Below are positions 60,294 through 64,000 of a stretch of 64,000 nucleotides of DNA, one piece after another. Below the pieces are notes generated by a model that saw only the letters and a program-made list of their open reading frames with translations, had not been told where the DNA came from and ran no database searches. The position numbers were made by a program, and so were the translations under genes. This DNA comes from Paenibacillus durus ATCC 35681 (GTDB lineage Bacteria; Bacillota; Bacilli; Paenibacillales; Paenibacillaceae), in the NCBI RefSeq assembly GCF_000993825.1, contig NZ_CP011114.1:1054001-1118000 (forward strand), read 5' to 3'. Each line of letters opens with the position of its first letter. Positions within the stretch are counted from its first letter, which is position 1.

Positions 60294-60353
60294 ATTCATC
60301 CTGTACGGTTGTTCCTGATCAGCGCTGTGCTGCGTACTCGGGTCGCCTTCCAT
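60243..60353 (-). CDS. Short ORF in the corA leader (36 aa, candidate leader peptide)
   Basis: ATG at 60353 with AGAGGTG nine bases upstream, ending TAA at 60243. The product begins 'MEGDPSTQHSAD' and has a hydrophobic C-terminus ('SLPAAGALLLHAFGI'). Codons about 20-26 form the 5' arm of the terminator hairpin, so ribosome position would decide whether the hairpin folds. It has no recognisable homologue and could be chance. Confidence 0.4.
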   Translation of the reverse strand: MEGDPSTQHSADQEQPYRMNISLPAAGALLLHAFGI

Positions 60354-60398
60354 TCTTCATCTCACCTCTTTTATTAATAAAATTTATTATTTCAGGGT

Positions 60399-60448
60399 CT
60401 CCGCAAAGTACCGGATAGTCTTCTTAGCCAAGGCTTCACTTTGTGGAG
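60399..60448 (+). repeat. 50-bp palindromic repeat, copy 2 (between corA and metA)
   Basis: Same 50-bp element as at 36031-36080 (which lies on the other strand). Ends pair as CTCCGCAAAGT/ACTTTGTGGAG; conserved sequence extends leftwards as GGGTCYCCGCAAAGTACC. The centre differs between copies. Confidence 0.8.
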
Positions 60449-60606
60449 CGATCTCTGAAACCCTTGTCTAGTATAACGCCGGGTAATGCCTCTTTCAAGA
60501 AAAATTGTTGTCATCTTAAAGACTCTACGAACAGTGTATGGACTTGACGAAAGCCGGGTTCATGATTTAAAGTGATTTATAAGAATTTTAATTGAATATG
60601 TCCAAA

Positions 60607-60738
60607 TCTTATCAAGAGCAGGTGGAGGGACTGGCCCGATGAAACCCGGCAACCGGCGTGAAACGCACGGTGCTAATTCTTGCAGAGACGCAGGCCGATT
60701 GTAGGCAGTTTTGTTGCGTTGTCTGACAGATGAGAGAG
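60607..60738 (+). ncRNA. SAM riboswitch (S-box) upstream of metA
   Basis: All conserved S-box blocks are present: CTTATCAAGAG at the 5' side, GGAGGGACTGGCCCGATGAA, CCCGGCAACC, GGTGCTAATTC, and the closing CTGACAGATGAGAG. P1 pairs 60608-60613 with 60729-60734 (CTTATC/GATGAG). SAM binding would let the downstream terminator form and switch off metA-metI. Confidence 0.97.
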
Positions 60739-60759
60739 TATCATATGTGTATACCTATG

Positions 60760-60791
60760 ACCTTTCTCGTCTATTTCGGGAAAGGTTTTTA
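60760..60791 (+). terminator. Expression-platform terminator of the SAM riboswitch
   Basis: ACCTTTC, 13-base loop, GAAAGGT followed by TTTTATTTG, between the aptamer and the metA ribosome site. Confidence 0.8.
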
Positions 60792-60851
60792 TTTGTTTCT
60801 TGATATAACCGCTTCCTGCGGTTTCCAATTAATAGAAGGAGTGAGCTTGCA

Positions 60852-61769
60852 ATGCCGATCAAGATTCCCGACAGTCTACCCGCTAAGGAGATCCTATCCG
60901 GGGAAAATATTTTCGTTATGGATGAAAGCCAGGCCTTTCACCAGGATATCCGTCCTCTGCGGATCGCCATCTTAAACCTAATGCCCACTAAAGAAACTAC
61001 CGAAACGCAGCTGCTGCGTCTGGTCGGCAACTCGCCTCTGCAGGTGGATGTCACGCTGCTTCATCCAAGCTCCCATACCTCGAAAAACACATCGGCGGAG
61101 CACTTGGAGAGCTTCTATAAGACGTTTAACGAGATTAAGCACCGCCGTTTTGACGGTCTGATCGTGACGGGCGCCCCTGTGGAGCAGATGGATTTTGAGG
61201 ATGTGAACTACTGGGAAGAGCTGAAAGAGATTTTCGAATGGAGCAAGGACAACGTGACTTCGACGTTGCATATTTGTTGGGCGGCTCAGGCGGGACTTCA
61301 CTATCATTATGGCGTCCGTAAGGTCGGTCTGTCTGAGAAATGCTTCGGCGTGTTCCCGCACTGGACCACTGCACCGAATACCAAGCTGCTGCGCGGCTTC
61401 GACGAGCTGTTCTATGTGCCCCATTCCCGGCATACGGACATCTCACGCGAGGATGTGTTGAATACGCCGGATTTGCAGATATTGGCGGAGTCGGAGGAGG
61501 CCGGCGTTTATATCGTCGCTACCCATGACGGCCGGCAGATTTTTGTGACCGGGCACTCCGAGTACGATCCGTTCTCCCTGAAAGGGGAGTACGATCGCGA
61601 TATCGCGAAGGGGATGAATATAGCGCTGCCGAAGCATTATTTCCCGAACGATGATCCGGAGCGTACGCCGCCCGCCGTATGGCGCGCCCACGCGAACCTG
61701 TTGTTCTCCAACTGGCTTAACTATTACGTCTACCAGGAAACGCCATACGATATCGGGCCTGTAATATGA
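60852..61769 (+). CDS. metA: Homoserine O-acetyltransferase MetA (305 aa)
   Basis: Acylates homoserine in methionine synthesis. The catalytic Cys142 is in 'HICWAAQAG', His235 and Glu237 in 'TGHSEYDP'. Residue 111 is Glu ('GAPVEQMDF'); in MetA enzymes Glu111 goes with acetyl-CoA and Gly111 (as in E. coli) with succinyl-CoA, so this enzyme should make O-acetylhomoserine. GAAGGAGTGAGC precedes the ATG. It lies directly under a SAM riboswitch and is followed by metI. Confidence 0.97.
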   Translation: MPIKIPDSLPAKEILSGENIFVMDESQAFHQDIRPLRIAILNLMPTKETTETQLLRLVGNSPLQVDVTLLHPSSHTSKNTSAEHLESFYKTFNEIKHRRFDGLIVTGAPVEQMDFEDVNYWEELKEIFEWSKDNVTSTLHICWAAQAGLHYHYGVRKVGLSEKCFGVFPHWTTAPNTKLLRGFDELFYVPHSRHTDISREDVLNTPDLQILAESEEAGVYIVATHDGRQIFVTGHSEYDPFSLKGEYDRDIAKGMNIALPKHYFPNDDPERTPPAVWRAHANLLFSNWLNYYVYQETPYDIGPVI

Positions 61770-61836
61770 ATGCTGTACCTTTAAGACAAGCCATATTATA
61801 TTGAAGATAATAGGTACTAATTTTGGGGGGTTAATC

Positions 61837-63036
61837 ATGAACGACAAACTTAGAATTGAAAGCAGACTGGCCCAAATCGGCTCACAGGAAGACCCGGCGA
61901 CGGGCGCAGTGAATTATCCGATATACCAATCCACCGCATTCCGGCATCCAAGGCTTGGACAAAGCACAGGCTTCGACTACATCCGGACCAAGAATCCGAC
62001 ACGCTCTGTGCTGGAACAAGCGGCTGCTGAACTGGAGTCCGGCGACGCCGGATTCGCGTGCAGCTCCGGCATGGCCGCTCTGCAAACCATTTTCACCTTA
62101 TTCGGGCAAGGCGACCACCTGATCGTCTCGCTGGATTTGTACGGGGGCACGTACCGGATGCTGGAACGGATTATGTCCAAATTCGGCGTCTTCGCTTCCT
62201 ATGTGGACACGAATGATTTTGACGCGCTGGAATCGGCCCGCCGGGATAACACGAAAGCGGTCTTCATCGAGACGCCGACCAACCCGCTGATGATGATTAC
62301 TGATATCGAGGCGGTGTGTACCTGGGCCCGCCGCCACGGAATGCTGACCATCGTGGACAACACGCTGTTGACGCCATATTTCCAGCGGCCGCTTGAGCTG
62401 GGCGCGGATATTGTCATCCACAGCGCGACCAAATATTTGGGCGGGCATAACGACGTGCTGGCTGGGCTGATTGTAACAAAGGGCAAAGAGCTGTCGGAGG
62501 AGATGGCGATCCTGCATAACTCAATCGGCGCCGTTCTCAGCCCGAGCGACAGCTACCAGCTAATGAAAGGCATGAAGACGCTGGCGCTTCGCATGGAGCG
62601 GCATGAGAGCAACTCCCTGGCTATCGCTCGTTTTCTAAAAGAACATCCGGCGATTGCGGAAGTGTTCCATCCGGGTCTTCAAGGGCATCCGGGGTTTGAT
62701 ATTCAACAGCGCCAGTCGAGTGGCAACACCGGCATTTTCTCCTTCAAAGTCAAGGACGCCAGATATGTGGAGCCTATTTTACGCCATATCAAGCTGATTG
62801 CGTTCGCCGAAAGTCTCGGCGGAGTCGAGTCGCTGATGACTTACCCCACAATTCAGACACATGCCGATATTCCCGCTGAAATCCGCGATGCGGTGGGCGT
62901 GGATGACCGGCTGCTGCGTTTCTCGGTCGGCATCGAGCATGTTGACGATCTTATTGCCGATCTGCGGCAAGCGCTGGAAGCGGCGCGAACGGAGCTTGAG
63001 GCGGATAGCGCCCAGGCCGGCCAGTCGGTACATTAA
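61837..63036 (+). CDS. metI: Cystathionine gamma-synthase / O-acetylhomoserine thiolyase MetI (399 aa)
   Basis: A Cys/Met-metabolism PLP enzyme that uses O-acetylhomoserine with cysteine or sulfide. The PLP lysine is Lys199 in 'SATKYLGGHNDVLAG'; 'STAFRHPRLGQSTGFDY', 'RTKNPTR' and 'FAESLGGVES' follow the Bacillus MetI pattern closely. The extra C-terminal tail (about 25 residues) has no recognised motif. GGGGGG precedes the ATG at 61837, and the frame is open to 61801 without a ribosome site. It sits 67 bases behind metA on the same riboswitch-controlled transcript. A terminator follows at 63080. Confidence 0.95.
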   Translation: MNDKLRIESRLAQIGSQEDPATGAVNYPIYQSTAFRHPRLGQSTGFDYIRTKNPTRSVLEQAAAELESGDAGFACSSGMAALQTIFTLFGQGDHLIVSLDLYGGTYRMLERIMSKFGVFASYVDTNDFDALESARRDNTKAVFIETPTNPLMMITDIEAVCTWARRHGMLTIVDNTLLTPYFQRPLELGADIVIHSATKYLGGHNDVLAGLIVTKGKELSEEMAILHNSIGAVLSPSDSYQLMKGMKTLALRMERHESNSLAIARFLKEHPAIAEVFHPGLQGHPGFDIQQRQSSGNTGIFSFKVKDARYVEPILRHIKLIAFAESLGGVESLMTYPTIQTHADIPAEIRDAVGVDDRLLRFSVGIEHVDDLIADLRQALEAARTELEADSAQAGQSVH

Positions 63037-63079
63037 TCGGCGGATTCGCTGCAGGAGCAAGAGCATAGTGTCAATTGAA

Positions 63080-63119
63080 CTAGACGGTATCGCCAAACGC
63101 TGGCGGCGCCGTCTTTTTG
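63080..63119 (+). terminator. Terminator of the metA-metI operon
   Basis: AGACGG-ATCGCCA pairs with TGGCGG-GCCGTCT, followed by TTTTTG. Confidence 0.85.
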
Positions 63120-63120
63120 T

Positions 63121-63249
63121 AAATATAAGCTATAAGCTATACGCTTATAGAGGATCTTATATTTCTACGAGAAACGGTACCGTCCCTAAAAGGACGGCGC
63201 AGCCGTTTCTTCTTGATTCGTGCAAATACGCCTTACTATGCTGCAAATT
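63121..63249. repeat. Palindrome-rich intergenic element (candidate dispersed repeat)
   Basis: Contains ATATAAG/CTTATAT (63124-63130 and 63156-63162) enclosing TATAAGC/GCTTATA (63131-63149), then a two-part hairpin AGAAACGG-CCGTCC-CTAAAA-GGACGG-CCGTTTCT (63170-63210). AGAAACGG palindromic sequences also occur between pheS and pheT (36109-36131) and in the ilvD leader (minus strand, 11887-11900). No gene is visible. Confidence 0.55.
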
Positions 63250-63273
63250 CAACCCGTTTTGCGGGTTTTTTGT
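63250..63273 (+). terminator. Second terminator-like hairpin upstream of mqnC
   Basis: AACCCG, TTTTG, CGGGTT with six T. No gene ends between it and the metI terminator. Confidence 0.7.
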
Positions 63274-63411
63274 GCCTTTTACAGGGCATAGGACGAAAAA
63301 GACGGTTTTTAACCGCAGCGGATTGTGATACGATGAATTAACGGACATATTCCTTTGTCATACAAATTTTATGGATTTATTATGCATGGTTGTAAAAGGA
63401 GGGTGCAAACG

Positions 63412-64000
63412 ATGGGCGCGATCGATCAAATTTTGAATAAAGCGCTGCAGGGCGAACGCCTTGGAGTTGAAGATACGGTCAGACTGTTTGAGAGCAACGA
63501 GATTGAGAAAATGGGCGCTGCGGCGGATATCATAATGAAAAGATGGCATCCCGAGCCGGTGACGACGTTCGTTATCGGCCGCAATATAAACTATACGAAT
63601 GTATGTGATGTGTACTGCCGATTCTGCGCTTTTTACCGCAGACCTGGCTCAGAGGAAGGCTACGTCCTGCCGGATGAGACGATTTTTGAAAAAATCAGAG
63701 AGACCATCGCCGTGGACGGAACGGAGATCCTGATGCAAGGAGGCACGAATCCCGATCTTCCTTTCAGTTATTATACGAATCTGCTGCGCAACATCAAGGA
63801 GCGATTCCCCGGCATCACGATGCATTCCTTCTCCCCGGCGGAGATTATGAAAATGAAGGAGATTTCCGGCCTGACGCTGGAAGAGACGCTGCGCCAGATT
63901 CATGCGGCGGGTCTGGATTCACTTCCCGGAGGCGGAGCGGAAATCCTGGATAACCGGACACGGAAAAGAATCAGCCGGCTCAAGGGCCCGTGGCGCGACT
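63412..64000 (+). CDS. mqnC: Dehypoxanthine futalosine cyclase MqnC (3' truncated)
   Basis: A radical-SAM enzyme of the futalosine route to menaquinone, making cyclic dehypoxanthinylfutalosine. The first 196 codons are in the window and remain open at the edge. The [4Fe-4S] cysteines are Cys65, Cys69 and Cys72 in 'CDVYCRFCAFYRRP', with 'MQGGTNPDLPFSYY' and 'MHSFSPAEI' matching MqnC/MqnE-type proteins; the 'GRNINYTNVCDVYC' context favours MqnC. AAAGGAGGG lies before the ATG. Partner genes are outside the window. Confidence 0.93.
   Translation, partial: MGAIDQILNKALQGERLGVEDTVRLFESNEIEKMGAAADIIMKRWHPEPVTTFVIGRNINYTNVCDVYCRFCAFYRRPGSEEGYVLPDETIFEKIRETIAVDGTEILMQGGTNPDLPFSYYTNLLRNIKERFPGITMHSFSPAEIMKMKEISGLTLEETLRQIHAAGLDSLPGGGAEILDNRTRKRISRLKGPWRD

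Noticed and set aside
60147..60390. Mg2+-sensing M-box riboswitch upstream of corA
   Set aside because: The conserved M-box blocks are absent; the leader is instead described as ORF plus terminator hairpin.
1..64000. Prophage, insertion sequence, integrative element or CRISPR array
   Set aside because: No transposase, integrase, recombinase, phage structural gene or regularly spaced repeat was found; the holin-like name of the gene at 42681 is a family label only.

Overview
The window looks like chromosomal DNA of a spore-forming, motile Gram-positive bacterium of the Bacillota, most likely Paenibacillus or a close relative. This is an inference from gene content, not from a database match. 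The evidence is a glcT-ptsG-ptsH-ptsI block with a GlcT-type antiterminator target, pheST behind a T-box, zapA after pheT, mutS2 followed by a DUF350 gene, a Spo0E-type phosphatase, CotF-type coat proteins, flotillin with YuaF, SAM-riboswitch control of metA-metI, and strong AGGAGG ribosome binding sites. GTG and TTG starts are frequent and base composition is moderately GC-rich. I see no phage, transposase, rRNA, tRNA or CRISPR array. Both window edges cut genes: a U32 peptidase at the left and mqnC at the right.

Layout. 1-8.4 kb: a TrhP-type U32 protein, a chemoreceptor behind a sigma-D-like promoter, a PbpI-like class B penicillin-binding protein, a convergent AI-2E-family membrane protein whose 3' end overlaps it, and a polysaccharide deacetylase. 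8.6-15.6 kb: a GH1 beta-glucosidase, ilvD on the opposite strand, an alpha/beta-hydrolase-like protein lacking its serine nucleophile, a HAD phosphatase, a sirtuin and an aldo/keto reductase. 15.6-20.4 kb: an AraC-type regulator divergent from a complete Leloir operon galK-galE-galT. 20.6-24.1 kb: an iron-type alcohol dehydrogenase and the YuaF/flotillin pair behind a sigma-W-like promoter. 24.3-29.8 kb: the glucose PTS. 30.2-34.3 kb: a type I pullulanase with an extra C-terminal carbohydrate-binding module and a PAS-GGDEF protein. 34.6-40.8 kb: T-box, pheS, pheT and a giant ZapA-coiled-coil protein. 40.9-48.5 kb: a CuA-type cupredoxin lipoprotein divergent from a six-TM GGDEF protein, a YvlD-like membrane protein, mutS2 with small membrane and zinc-ribbon genes, an MFS transporter and mscL. 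48.6-55.6 kb: two small spore-coat-like genes, an alaR-alaT-like pair, a Spo0E-like gene, and a tight operon of lipoprotein, cobalamin adenosyltransferase, RluA pseudouridine synthase, ArsC-family protein and 5'-3' exonuclease. 55.8-64 kb: an SDR oxidoreductase, a ROK fructokinase-like gene with a cre-like site, an HRDC protein, corA with an elaborate leader, SAM riboswitch-metA-metI, and mqnC.

How the genes fit together. Carbohydrate use dominates: beta-glucoside and alpha-glucan hydrolases, glucose PTS, galactose catabolism and a ROK sugar kinase. The methionine block is internally consistent: MetA carries Glu111, the acetyl-CoA-type determinant, and feeds a MetI-type gamma-synthase, all under one SAM riboswitch. 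RNA-level control is unusually visible: a T-box, a SAM riboswitch, a GlcT RAT/terminator and, as the most novel candidate, a corA leader that combines a short ORF with a terminator hairpin whose 5' arm lies inside that ORF. The other leading observations are the ZapA-coiled-coil fusion, two copies of a 50-bp palindromic repeat and a perfect 12-bp inverted repeat between the cupredoxin and diguanylate cyclase genes.
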